Assembly (NCBI RefSeq): GCF_003298505.1
Contig: NZ_QNGB01000020.1
Span: 1 to 64,000, forward strand
Origin: Roseovarius sp. TE539
GTDB lineage: Bacteria > Pseudomonadota > Alphaproteobacteria > Rhodobacterales > Rhodobacteraceae
Length of the DNA stretch: 64,000 nt
Direction: 5' to 3'
Part shown: positions 28,994 through 37,590 of the stretch, one piece after another
Layout: every line of letters begins with the position of its first letter
Position numbering within the stretch: the stretch's first letter is position 1
Made by a program: the position numbers and the translations under genes
Notes under the pieces: generated by a model
Databases searched by the model: none
What the model saw: only the letters and a program-made list of their open reading frames with translations
Told to the model about the DNA's origin: nothing

Positions 28994-29769
28994 CAGCGGC
29001 CTCCGAACGGGGCTGTGACAAAACCCTGCAACGCAGCCATCCAGGCCGACAGCATCACCGGTGCCAGCAGCGCCAGAAGTACCAGCCCCGCCAAGGTGAT
29101 CACCGGGGCGCCGACGAAGACGACCATGAGTTGCGGCATCGCGCGGTTGATGATCCCCAGGGTGAGATTGTAGAGTACCGAGACAAGTACGAAGGGCGCG
29201 GCCAGCGAGAAGGCCAGAGCAAAGGCGCCGGCGACCTGCGCGGTGCCCCATTCACTGACCGAAGCCGGATCAGGCAGTTGTCCGGCGGGCAACGGTCCGT
29301 AGGACAGAACCAGCATCTCGGCCACCCTGACATGCAGGCCCATCATCATCGCCAGCGCGAGCCCTGCAACCACCAGAAGCTGTCCGATCGCCGGAAGTGG
29401 CGTGACCCCCGCATTGCCGAGGATCTGCGAGAGCGAGGTCGCCTGCGCGGCGATCGCGCCGGCGGTTTGCAGACCGAGCAGGAAAAGCCGTACGCCGACT
29501 CCGAGAACGAGGCCGGCCGCGGTTTCCGTCAGGGCGAGCCAGAAGAAACTTCCGGGCAAGGCCGCGGCCAAATGCTCTAGCCGTGCAGCCGCCGCGGGCG
29601 TGATCGCTACCGTGAAGACAAGTGCCAGGACCAGCTTGACCCTTACCGGAACGGAGCGTTCTCCGAAGCCCGGGAAAAGCGACATGACCGGCCCGACGCG
29701 CAGAAACACGAGCACGTGAAGCCACAGCGCCTCCTGACCGAGCGCGATGAGCGCCGCCGCGCCGTTCAT
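28993..29769 (-). CDS. fliR: Flagellar export apparatus protein FliR
   Basis: This encodes 258 residues from the ATG at 29769, strongly hydrophobic with about six helices. Family features are VFLRVGPVMSLFPGFGERSVPVRVKLVLAL near the N-terminus and FVLVSVLYNLTLGIINRAMPQLMVVFVGAP near the end. It is part of the FliPQR gate. It is coupled to flhA (ATGA) and flhB (TGATG). Confidence 0.95.
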   Translation of the reverse strand: MNGAAALIALGQEALWLHVLVFLRVGPVMSLFPGFGERSVPVRVKLVLALVFTVAITPAAAARLEHLAAALPGSFFWLALTETAAGLVLGVGVRLFLLGLQTAGAIAAQATSLSQILGNAGVTPLPAIGQLLVVAGLALAMMMGLHVRVAEMLVLSYGPLPAGQLPDPASVSEWGTAQVAGAFALAFSLAAPFVLVSVLYNLTLGIINRAMPQLMVVFVGAPVITLAGLVLLALLAPVMLSAWMAALQGFVTAPFGGR

Positions 29770-31850
29770 GCCGCGACCACACCGACCAGCGAGGGCTGTG
29801 CATCCAGCCCGATTTCCTCGAAGGACAGGACCGGAGTGCTGATATGCTTGGCGCTCAGCACCGTGCGCAGGAAGCGCCGCCGTCCGGTCGAGGTGACAAG
29901 TGCCGGGTGAATGCCTTGCTCGCCGGCCGCCGAAACCTGTTCGGACACGGCACGGGCGAGGGCATTGAACGTCTCGGGCGGGAGGGCGACGTCGGGGCGT
30001 CCACGCTCTCCCTCGACTTGATAGGTGGCGAAGGTGTCTTCCCATTCCGGGGCCAGTTGAAGCAGCGGCAGCGTGCCGTCTTCGCGGGTGAGCCCGGCAA
30101 CGAGCTGAAACCCGAGGCGCTGCCGCACATGCTCGCAGATGGCTTCCGGCTGGGCATGGATCTGGCGCCCCTCCGCAGTGGCCTCGATGATCAATGGCAG
30201 GTTGCGGATCGAGACCTGCTCGGCCAGAAGGAGCCGCATCACCGCATGGAGCAGGTCTGCCGGAACGCGATCCGGGATCATCTCGTCGAGCAACTTGCGG
30301 TTGGCTTCTGCCTTGACCGGGTCCGAGAGCCTCGCCATTTCGTCCAGAAGGCGGCGCATGGCTTTCATGGTCAGCAGCCGGCTGAGGTTGCGGCGGATCA
30401 CCTCGAGCAGATGTGTTGCCAGGATTTCGGTCGGGGCGACGAGTGTGGCCCCGGCGAGCGCGGCGTCATCCTGGTTGTCAGTGGCAATCCAACGGGCCGG
30501 CGCGCCATAGACCGGTTCGGCCACCGGTTCCCCCTGCGGCAGTTCGACCGAGGTTTCCGGGTCGAGAACGAGCATCTGGTCAGGGCGAAGCGTTGCGCGC
30601 GCCTGCTCCACCCCTTGTACCCGGATCACGTAGGTCCCGGTCGGCAGGGCGGGATCGTCTGTGAGCCGGATCTCGGGCAGGATCAGGCCGTAATACTGTG
30701 CGACATGGGTGCGCATGTTGCTTATCCGCGCATCCAGCCCGGTACCCGGATCGAGCACCATGTTCACCAGGTCACTGGCGAATTCCACATGAATGTCATC
30801 CAGTTGGAGTATGTCGGCCATGGGCTGTTCAGTCGGTGTGGCGGGGGCTTCCTGTGCAACGCCCTCCGCCGGCTGTGCAGCGCGCTCGCGCCACAGCCAA
30901 CCCGCGGCGAGCCCGAGGACCGCGCTGCCCGCGATGAAGGGCAGGAATGGAAGCCCCGGCACCAATGCGAAAAGCGCCATGAGGACCGCCACAGTGGCCA
31001 TTGCCGCCGGATGCCGGCCCAGTTGAGCGACCAACGCCAGGTCGGTCGCGCCCTTGTTCCCGCCGCGGGCCAGAAGAAGCGCGGAGGCAATCGAGATGAC
31101 AACTGCAGGTATCTGCGTGACCAGCCCGTCTCCGACGGTGAGGATCGCGTAGGTCTCGAAGGCGGTGCCCATCGCCATGTCATGCACAACCACGCCCATG
31201 ATCAGCCCCATGATCAGGTTCAGCAGCGTGATTAGCAATCCGGCCACCGCATCGCCCTTGACGAATTTCGAGGCCCCGTCGAGTGAGCCGAAGAACGTGG
31301 TTTCCTGCTGTTCGCGTTCACGTCGTTCGCGGGCTTCTTCATGGGTGATGGCGCCGGCGGACATGTCGCTGTCGATCGCCAGTTGCTTGCCAGGCATCCC
31401 GTCGAGGGCGAATCGCGCGCCCACTTCCGCCATCCGGGCGGCGCCCTTGGTTATGACCATGAAATTGACGATCAGAAGCACGCCGAACACCACGAGACCA
31501 AGGAAGACGCTGCCCCCCATCACGAAGTCCGCGAAACCCTCGATCACATCGCCGGCGGCATCCGTGCCGGTATGCCCTTCGCCGATTATCAGTTTGGTCG
31601 ACGAGACGTTGAGGGAGAGTCGAAGTACCAGCGAGCCCAGGAGAATGGTCGGAAAGGCCGAGAAATCCAACGGCCGTTCGATGAAGAGCGTGACGGTGAA
31701 GATGAGGATCGCCAGCGCGAAGGACCCGGCAAGCCCGACATCCAGCACCCAGGACGGGACCGGCAGTATCATCATCACGATCACGGCCATCAGTGCCAAC
31801 GCCAGCAGGATCGTGGGCTGGAACAGATCGCGTGCCGAGAATCGCCGCAT
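29766..31850 (-). CDS. flhA: Flagellar export gate protein FlhA
   Basis: This encodes 694 residues, normal for the family. The N-terminal half has eight hydrophobic helices and the FHIPEP region (LVLRLSLNVSSTKLIIGEGHTG; FALDGMPGKQLAIDSDMSAG). The C-terminal half is the cytosolic ring domain that docks chaperones. It is the proton-driven export motor component. It begins three bases after the transglycosylase stop codon and heads the fliR-flhB-fliJ run. Confidence 0.97.
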   Translation of the reverse strand: MRRFSARDLFQPTILLALALMAVIVMMILPVPSWVLDVGLAGSFALAILIFTVTLFIERPLDFSAFPTILLGSLVLRLSLNVSSTKLIIGEGHTGTDAAGDVIEGFADFVMGGSVFLGLVVFGVLLIVNFMVITKGAARMAEVGARFALDGMPGKQLAIDSDMSAGAITHEEARERREREQQETTFFGSLDGASKFVKGDAVAGLLITLLNLIMGLIMGVVVHDMAMGTAFETYAILTVGDGLVTQIPAVVISIASALLLARGGNKGATDLALVAQLGRHPAAMATVAVLMALFALVPGLPFLPFIAGSAVLGLAAGWLWRERAAQPAEGVAQEAPATPTEQPMADILQLDDIHVEFASDLVNMVLDPGTGLDARISNMRTHVAQYYGLILPEIRLTDDPALPTGTYVIRVQGVEQARATLRPDQMLVLDPETSVELPQGEPVAEPVYGAPARWIATDNQDDAALAGATLVAPTEILATHLLEVIRRNLSRLLTMKAMRRLLDEMARLSDPVKAEANRKLLDEMIPDRVPADLLHAVMRLLLAEQVSIRNLPLIIEATAEGRQIHAQPEAICEHVRQRLGFQLVAGLTREDGTLPLLQLAPEWEDTFATYQVEGERGRPDVALPPETFNALARAVSEQVSAAGEQGIHPALVTSTGRRRFLRTVLSAKHISTPVLSFEEIGLDAQPSLVGVVAA

Positions 31851-31853
31851 CTC

Positions 31854-32627
31854 TCAGGGCCGCCCGTTGGCTTGGCCGATCGCGATGAAGGCGGGCCCGG
31901 CGGCGGGTTCCAGCGGCACCAGCGAGCCCAGGGCCGCGGTCCTCGGCACGGCGGCTTTCGGTGTCGGACCGGGTCCGTCCGCGTGCGTCACGGTATCCGT
32001 CTTCATCTGCTCCGGGCCGTCATGCGCCGGGTCCGACAGCGGGGTATCGGAGACTGTGCGATAGATTTTTCCGAAGCGGACGGTGTAGCGTCTGGCGAGC
32101 GCCGGGCTGCGCGAATGATAGGTGCCGACGGCTCGGGTCCAGTCCCCGGTTTCGGCATGGAGGCGCGAGAGGAAGTCGGCGGCGTATCGGGCGTTGGCGA
32201 GAGGATCGAACATCTCTGCCAGGGAGTCGAAGGCTTCGCCATGCCAGCGGTGATTGATCTGGAAACAACCGACATCGAAGCTTCGCGCACCGTCTGCGGC
32301 GCGGCGTGCGGTATAGTGATGCGCGCCCTCTCTCGTCTCGAACCAGCGGCCCTTTCCCTCCATGTTGACGGTCCAGGGCCAGGGTTGCAGGCGGCCGTCA
32401 CGGGTGCGGCCGGTCTCGGTTCGGGCGATGGCGCGCAGCACTGCCAGAGGCACCCCGGTCTCGGCGGCGGCACGGGCCGCGGCCCGATCGCAGAGAGCCG
32501 CGGTGCTTGCTGTTGCAGGGTCCGGCAACGCCACGACGGCGAGGGCGGCGGTCAGCAAACGCGCAACGAGCCATGCATCGCGCGGCGCCGGGCAGCGCAG
32601 GGCTGCGGGTTGGGAGCTGGGTTTCAC
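31854..32627 (-). CDS. Soluble lytic transglycosylase, SltF-like
   Basis: This encodes 257 residues from GTG, with GGAGGTAG eight bases upstream. A signal peptide (about 20-42) is followed by an SLT domain. The catalytic Glu is in AIARTETGR, with FDVGCFQINHRWHG and ANARYAADFLSRL matching the conserved SLT motifs. In Rhodobacter sphaeroides, SltF cuts peptidoglycan for rod passage and works with a FlgJ lacking muramidase; the same arrangement is seen here. The C-terminal 60 residues are Pro/Ala-rich. Confidence 0.85.
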   Translation of the reverse strand: MKPSSQPAALRCPAPRDAWLVARLLTAALAVVALPDPATASTAALCDRAAARAAAETGVPLAVLRAIARTETGRTRDGRLQPWPWTVNMEGKGRWFETREGAHHYTARRAADGARSFDVGCFQINHRWHGEAFDSLAEMFDPLANARYAADFLSRLHAETGDWTRAVGTYHSRSPALARRYTVRFGKIYRTVSDTPLSDPAHDGPEQMKTDTVTHADGPGPTPKAAVPRTAALGSLVPLEPAAGPAFIAIGQANGRP

Positions 32628-32714
32628 GATCTACCTCCGGTCGGGGACATTCTGTCGCCCCGGCTTCAGGCTAGGGTTCAGGTCTTGAGATTCGGTAAGC
32701 GCCTGCCGTGGCTG

Positions 32715-34958
32715 TCATTCGACCGGGCTGCGCAGGACTTCGATGATTGCGGTCCGGATCAGGCGGGCGCGCTCGGCGCTGCCGCGACTCCGGCCGAGAA
32801 GCCCGGTTTGCGTTGCCGTTGCCCCGGGCTCGGGCAGAATTTCGGCAATCGCCCGCAAGGCAGGGTCGTTGATTTTCCGGGCGCCTTCCCAGTCCCCGGC
32901 CAGAAAAGCCTCGCGCGCGGCCCTGCCGGAGGCTTCGGCACCCGCATAGAGCGCCTGCGCCGCCCGGTGCTGGCCGGTCATGCTGCGGGCACGGGCCCGC
33001 CAACGATTGGCGTCCGGTCCGGAAAGCCCGAGGAGATCCACCTCGGCCTGCCGGGGGCGCCCGCTCTGCAGCGAGGCGCGTGCCCGCAGGATCTGTTGGT
33101 TGCGGCGACCGGGACCCTCGGTGTCGGGCGCGAGATAGGCCGCGGCCAGGTTGGTGAATCCGAGGTCCAGCAGGCGCTTCGCCACATTGTTGTTCACGGT
33201 GCCGACAAGGCCGGGGGCATCGGTGCGCCGTGCCGCCCCGTGCCGCAGAAAAGTGAGATCATCGGCATTCCCGGCCAGCAGAGCGAGCAGCCTCGTGGTC
33301 ACCTTTCGTTCCGAGTCGCCGGGCAGGTCGGGTACGAGCCGATCCAGCTCGGAAAAGGCGGTGTCGAAATCTCCGGCGGCGGCTGTGGCCACGACATAGG
33401 CGCGGGCCAGGTCCGGCCCCACCGGGTTGTCCCGGTGCTCCTGTGCGAAGGCACCGGCAAGCTGGGCCATTTCGGGAGGAATGCCACGCCCGTCAGCCAG
33501 CCGGGCCTCGATCCGGCGCAGCAGCGCCTCGGGGGCGGTTTCTCCATTGGAGTCGACAACCTCTTCGAGCTTGGCATCCGCCCGGGCCGGCCGCCCCTCC
33601 GCAAGGTCAAGTTCCGCACCTGCGAGGCGTTCGGCAGGTGGTTCTTCCTGGCCGTCCCGCGCAAGCAGGCGCCGGATGCGGTCTGCTGTCGGCTTGCGCC
33701 CGGATGCCAGGAACCTGCGTGACAGGAGCGGGCCGAGGTGATCGCGCAGATGCCGCGGCAGTGCCGACAGTCCGCGCAGGACCGCGTCGTCATCAATTGC
33801 GACATTCTCGGGCAGGGACGCGTAGGAAAGCGCCGACCAGAGCGCCGCTGGCCCTTCGCAGGTGAGTTGGCCTGCAAGAATCGATCCGGGTGGTGCATGA
33901 CCCGTGTCCATGACCGCGGCGAGCGCGCCGAGGATCGCGGCCTCGCGACGGTCGGGGTCGGCCAGTGCGAGGGTGTTCGCCGCTTCGGCTCCGAACCCGT
34001 AATGCAAGTAGCGCCGGGCCAGCGTCAGCGCCACGTCCGGATCCGTGCGATCCCGCTCGGCCGAGAGCCTCAGGCGCAGGGCGCCGATTTCCGCGGCGAA
34101 CGGTCCGGTGCCGCCCCAGGTGCCGGGGGCCAGCGCCGTGGCGGAAAGACAGAGGCGCCCGTCAGGTGCCACGGTATCGCTGAAACTCGTGCCGACCATG
34201 CTGTCGTCGAGCCCGCTGCGCGCCGTCAGGCTGAGCGCGTCCGGCCGGACCGGTGTGTCCGGGGGCGATGGCTTACTCTCGCGCCGGGCTTTTTCCGCCG
34301 CATGATCTGCCGCCGCGCCGGGTTGCGGCGGCCTTCGGCGCGGAGACACAAGCCCGAATGCGGCGGCACGTCCGAGTTCGCGAAGCAGCCGCGCCCGGCT
34401 CCCGGCGATGGCTTTGGCCGCGGCCGTGCGGCGTGGACCTTGCGTGGCCGGACGGGCTTGTAGGTGGTTTCCCAGTCTCTTTGCCGCCAGCGCGCCGGCA
34501 AGCGAGCGGCGCGCGGTGGCAAGATCCTTCCAAAGGTCGGTCAACGGCGGCGGGCCACTTTGTGCTGTTTCATCCTCGCCGTTCTGATCCGGGGCCGGAT
34601 CACGGATGTCGACCACCAGAAAGGAGGCACCGTACCAGAACCCCTCCACGGGGCACCCGCAATCGAGTGTCAGACGCAGGGCGCTCCCGGCATTCCCGCC
34701 GATCTGATCGAGCGAGACGAGGCGCGTGCGCGGAATGAGGTCGAAGACCGTGTCGGTCTCGAATTCCAGCCCGGCGCGGTCGAGCCGAAGGATCCGATCA
34801 TTTCCCAGCCGCTCCAGGCTCCAGGGAACGCGTTCGGGCAGACCGATCACGAGGCGCGAGAACCCGTCATGTTCCCCGGACCGGACGGTGACCTGCTGTG
34901 CCCGCGAAGCTGTGGCAAGCAGTGCGATGCACAAGAGCATGGACAGACCGCGCATCAT
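32715..34958 (-). CDS. Large secreted TPR-like protein of unknown function, coupled to motA
   Basis: This encodes 747 residues, with a signal peptide (LSMLLCIALLATASRA). The N-terminal about 100 residues resemble an AMIN-type peptidoglycan-associated fold (VRSGEHDGFSRLVIGLPERVPWSL...). A charged low-complexity stretch follows at about 130-240. The C-terminal about 450 residues are helical repeats of TPR character (YLHYGFGAEAANTLAL, AYVVATAAAGDFDTAFSELDRLV). The ATG overlaps the motA stop (ATGA), so it is made with the stator. A periplasmic role in motor or cell-wall association is inferred, not shown. Confidence 0.7.
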   Translation of the reverse strand: MMRGLSMLLCIALLATASRAQQVTVRSGEHDGFSRLVIGLPERVPWSLERLGNDRILRLDRAGLEFETDTVFDLIPRTRLVSLDQIGGNAGSALRLTLDCGCPVEGFWYGASFLVVDIRDPAPDQNGEDETAQSGPPPLTDLWKDLATARRSLAGALAAKRLGNHLQARPATQGPRRTAAAKAIAGSRARLLRELGRAAAFGLVSPRRRPPQPGAAADHAAEKARRESKPSPPDTPVRPDALSLTARSGLDDSMVGTSFSDTVAPDGRLCLSATALAPGTWGGTGPFAAEIGALRLRLSAERDRTDPDVALTLARRYLHYGFGAEAANTLALADPDRREAAILGALAAVMDTGHAPPGSILAGQLTCEGPAALWSALSYASLPENVAIDDDAVLRGLSALPRHLRDHLGPLLSRRFLASGRKPTADRIRRLLARDGQEEPPAERLAGAELDLAEGRPARADAKLEEVVDSNGETAPEALLRRIEARLADGRGIPPEMAQLAGAFAQEHRDNPVGPDLARAYVVATAAAGDFDTAFSELDRLVPDLPGDSERKVTTRLLALLAGNADDLTFLRHGAARRTDAPGLVGTVNNNVAKRLLDLGFTNLAAAYLAPDTEGPGRRNQQILRARASLQSGRPRQAEVDLLGLSGPDANRWRARARSMTGQHRAAQALYAGAEASGRAAREAFLAGDWEGARKINDPALRAIAEILPEPGATATQTGLLGRSRGSAERARLIRTAIIEVLRSPVE

Positions 34959-35824
34959 GCGGCGTCCTTGCGGGTTGCCTTGAGTGCCTCCTCAAGAAGC
35001 GTGAAGGACGGGCGGCAATGGGACGGGGTGTTCTGCCGTCCCACTTCGATGCAGATATTGGTCGAATGTTCGTGAAGGTTGGCCACCAGAACCTCTCGGA
35101 TCAGGTGATAGAAATGGCTGTCCTCCTCGACCACGGTCTTGACCCGTGCGGCGAAGGGCCCGACCAGACCATAGGCGAGGAACACACCCAGAAAAGTGCC
35201 CACCAGCGCCCCACCGATCATCTTGCCGAGGATTTCCGGCGGCTGGTCGATCGAGGCCATTGTCTTGATCACGCCCAGCACTGCCGCCACGATCCCCAAG
35301 GCGGGCAGACCGTCCGCCATCGTTTGCAATGCATGAGATGAATGCATCGCGTGCTGCAGGTTGGCTTCCATCCGCTTGTCGAGCACTTCCTCAACCTGGC
35401 GCGGATCGTCGTAGTTCATGGAGGCCGAGCGAAGCGTGTCACTGATCAGGGCCACGGCCTCGGGATCGGCGAGAATGCGCGGATAGGCGCTGAAAATGGA
35501 CGAGTCTTCGGGCGCCTCGATATGCTCCTCGACGGCGACCGGATTCTGACGTGCCAGCCGGATAAGTTCGAAGAGCAGGCACAGCAGATCGCGGTAGTCA
35601 TCATGTTTCCATCTGGGACCGCGAAAGACCTTGCCGATGTCGCGCAGCGTCTGCTTGACCGAAGGGATGTCATTGCTGACCAGAAAGGCGCCGGTGGCGG
35701 CCCCGCCGATGATCATCATTTCGAACGGTAGCGCCTTCATGATGATCCCGAGCTTGCCCCCGGCCGCCAGATAGCCGCCGAAGACCATCACGAAGATCAC
35801 CACAATTCCGATAAGTCCGATCAT
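34955..35824 (-). CDS. motA: Flagellar motor stator protein MotA
   Basis: This encodes 289 residues, with four hydrophobic helices. The family motif of helices III/IV is clear (LPALGIVAAVLGVIKTM; IGGALVGTFLGVFLAYGLVGPFAARV). The cytoplasmic loop carries the charged residues that touch FliG. With MotB it forms the proton channel. motB is 11 kb away, not adjacent. A 72-base gap with a weak TTAA motif separates it from the MotE-like gene upstream. Confidence 0.97.
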   Translation of the reverse strand: MIGLIGIVVIFVMVFGGYLAAGGKLGIIMKALPFEMMIIGGAATGAFLVSNDIPSVKQTLRDIGKVFRGPRWKHDDYRDLLCLLFELIRLARQNPVAVEEHIEAPEDSSIFSAYPRILADPEAVALISDTLRSASMNYDDPRQVEEVLDKRMEANLQHAMHSSHALQTMADGLPALGIVAAVLGVIKTMASIDQPPEILGKMIGGALVGTFLGVFLAYGLVGPFAARVKTVVEEDSHFYHLIREVLVANLHEHSTNICIEVGRQNTPSHCRPSFTLLEEALKATRKDAA

Positions 35825-35896
35825 GTCCGTCTCTGCTCCGCGCTGTCCTCTGGCAGGCTGACAGATGGCGGTTAAGAATCTCTGAGCGAGAGCCCC

Positions 35897-36496
35897 TCAA
35901 TCGCTGGGTGCGTTGGCATTGCGCCCGGCCAGAACGATGCTGAACCGGTGCGCGGCAGCCGGGGTCAGGGCGGCCATGATCCCCGCTGCGGCTTCGGGGC
36001 GCATCCGCCCGAGGAATCCGGCGGCGAAGGCCGGATCCATCTCCTGAAAGAGTGCAGCGGCACGCTCCGGTTTCATGTTCTCGTAGACTTTTGTCAGCCG
36101 TTCCAGATCGTCCTCCGCGGCGTTGTCCGCCAGCGCGACCGTCTCGCGCAGGCGTGCCTCGGCCCGGGCCATTTCTTCCAGCTGGCGGGCGATCTCGTCC
36201 TCGGCGGCGGAAAGTGCCTTCTTACGCAGTTCCAGTGCCGATTCGCGGTCACTCAGGCGTTGGTCGCGGGCCGCGAAAGCGTCCAGCATTTCCTGGAGAT
36301 CGGCGGGGTTCCCGCAGGTGTGCGGCTTGTCGGGCAAATCCGGGCGCTCCGGGGTTTCGGCATCCAGTGCAAGCGCCTGGCCGGCATTGTCGCCCATTCT
36401 GAGAACGGCCGATCCAAGGAGCAGCGCGGCAATGACCACAAGAACACCGCGCCCGGGCTGCACGGGCCGGCGCGATCTGCGCGGCTTCGGGCTCAT
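35897..36496 (-). CDS. MotE-like protein with MgtE_N-type C-terminal domain
   Basis: This encodes 199 residues. One membrane helix (about 18-36) is followed by a long coiled coil (about 70-125). A C-terminal domain (DDLERLTKVYENMKPERAAALFQEMDPAFAAGFLGRMRPEAAAGIMAAL) is typical of the MotE/MgtE_N-like group found in alphaproteobacterial flagellar loci. In Sinorhizobium, MotE is a periplasmic chaperone for the stator partner MotC. It is ATGA-coupled to the gene upstream. Confidence 0.75.
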   Translation of the reverse strand: MSPKPRRSRRPVQPGRGVLVVIAALLLGSAVLRMGDNAGQALALDAETPERPDLPDKPHTCGNPADLQEMLDAFAARDQRLSDRESALELRKKALSAAEDEIARQLEEMARAEARLRETVALADNAAEDDLERLTKVYENMKPERAAALFQEMDPAFAAGFLGRMRPEAAAGIMAALTPAAAHRFSIVLAGRNANAPSD

Positions 36497-36942
36497 TCCG
36501 CGGCCTCCGGCCCGTCATCCGGTCCTTCACCCGGTCCTTCGTGCCGACGGAATACCGCCGTTTCCGTGGACGCGTCTGTATTGGGTTTTGTGGCTTGGGC
36601 GGCCGGTGACGGCCGAGATGACGGTGCCTCGCGCGGGGCGGTGCGGGCTTGCGGTGAGTCGGGCAGGTCGTGCATCGCGGCGACCATCAGTTCGAGCCTG
36701 CCTGCCACGCTCTCGGCGCGGTCGGTCAGATCTTCCAGCGAGCGTGTCGACTCGCCCGCCGAGCCCTGTGCAGCCTGTAGAGTTTTGGTCAGGTCGTCGA
36801 CCTGCGCCGACAACACCGCAACGGCGCCGCCGACCCCTTTTTCCATGTCATTGAAGCGGCTCAGCCGCCGGGCGAGAACGTAGCAGTAGAAACCGGCGCC
36901 AAGCGCCCCGGCCACCAGAAGAATATCAGCGATCATTTCCAT
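36493..36942 (-). CDS. Small membrane-anchored coiled-coil protein in the flagellar locus
   Basis: This encodes 149 residues. An N-terminal membrane helix (about 4-22) is followed by a coiled coil (about 28-90, VAVLSAQVDDLTKTLQAAQG) and a disordered Pro/Ser/Ala/Thr tail. It resembles the DUF6468-type proteins near fliL in related genomes, though I am unsure of the family number. It lies between fliL and the MotE-like gene, so a motor-associated role is likely. Its function is unknown. Confidence 0.6.
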   Translation of the reverse strand: MEMIADILLVAGALGAGFYCYVLARRLSRFNDMEKGVGGAVAVLSAQVDDLTKTLQAAQGSAGESTRSLEDLTDRAESVAGRLELMVAAMHDLPDSPQARTAPREAPSSRPSPAAQATKPNTDASTETAVFRRHEGPGEGPDDGPEAAE

Positions 36943-36951
36943 CGCGCCACC

Positions 36952-37467
36952 TCAGTTCAGTACGAATTCCATTATCAGGAGATCCCTGACACGACCGCGT
37001 CCGGTCACGATCTGGACGCGGCGCAACATGTGCGCCCGCAGGCGCATCAGCGCGGCACTGTCGGACAGGTCCTGCGTTTCGAGTGCCCGTAGATAGGTGT
37101 TGAGAACATCCACAACGCGCGGCATCAGGATCGTGACCTCCTCCTCGTGGGCGCGCGGGACCTCCAGCTGTGCACGAAAGCGCAGATGTGTGCCGCTTGC
37201 GCCGTCCCCGAGCGAGATCACCAACGGTTCGATCGGGACATAGGCGATATCGGGCATCGGCGCGATTTCGTCCTGTGCGGTTGCGTCGTCTCCCGGCAGG
37301 GCCTCTTGCGCCGGGGATTCGGTGGCGCCGAGCCCGGGAATCAGGCCTGCCCAGGCCGCGTAGAAGCCGCCGCCGCCACCGGCCAGTGCCAGTACAAATC
37401 CCGCGACAAGCGGCATTTTTCCTTTTTTTGCTCCCAGTGTGCCGGGCGTTCCTTCGGGTTCAGCCAT
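36952..37467 (-). CDS. fliL: Flagellar basal body-associated protein FliL (second copy)
   Basis: This encodes 171 residues from the ATG at 37467, preceded by GGGGA; a GTG 24 bases upstream has no binding site. The N-terminal membrane helix (about 20-42) has a glycine string. The periplasmic domain ends in the FliL signature (VLNTYLRALETQDLSDSAALMRLRAHMLRRVQIVTGRGRVRDLLIMEFVLN), which is clearer than in the 26971 copy. It heads the minus-strand operon that continues to motA and flhA. Confidence 0.9.
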   Translation of the reverse strand: MAEPEGTPGTLGAKKGKMPLVAGFVLALAGGGGGFYAAWAGLIPGLGATESPAQEALPGDDATAQDEIAPMPDIAYVPIEPLVISLGDGASGTHLRFRAQLEVPRAHEEEVTILMPRVVDVLNTYLRALETQDLSDSAALMRLRAHMLRRVQIVTGRGRVRDLLIMEFVLN

Positions 37468-37513
37468 TTCAGTCCCCGTGAATTTCGACACCGGGAATAT
37501 AACCGTTCAGGAA

Positions 37514-37528
37514 CTAACCGATTGTTAA
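37514..37528. promoter_or_regulatory. CtrA-like box between fliL and fliF
   Basis: On the minus strand it reads TTAA-CAATCGG-TTAG. It lies 47 bases upstream of fliL and 63 upstream of fliF, in the sole gap between the two largest divergent flagellar operons. This is the best-placed of the boxes. Confidence 0.55.
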
Positions 37529-37590
37529 GTCTGATCAGCGAAACATGACCGCACCGTCCGGCAGAACGCCGGAAGCAAGGAGGCGGGAAC

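Noticed and set aside
31341-33722. Plus-strand open frame of 793 residues
   Set aside because: It is antisense to flhA, the transglycosylase and the 747-residue gene, all with family motifs and coupled starts. Its protein shows no motif.
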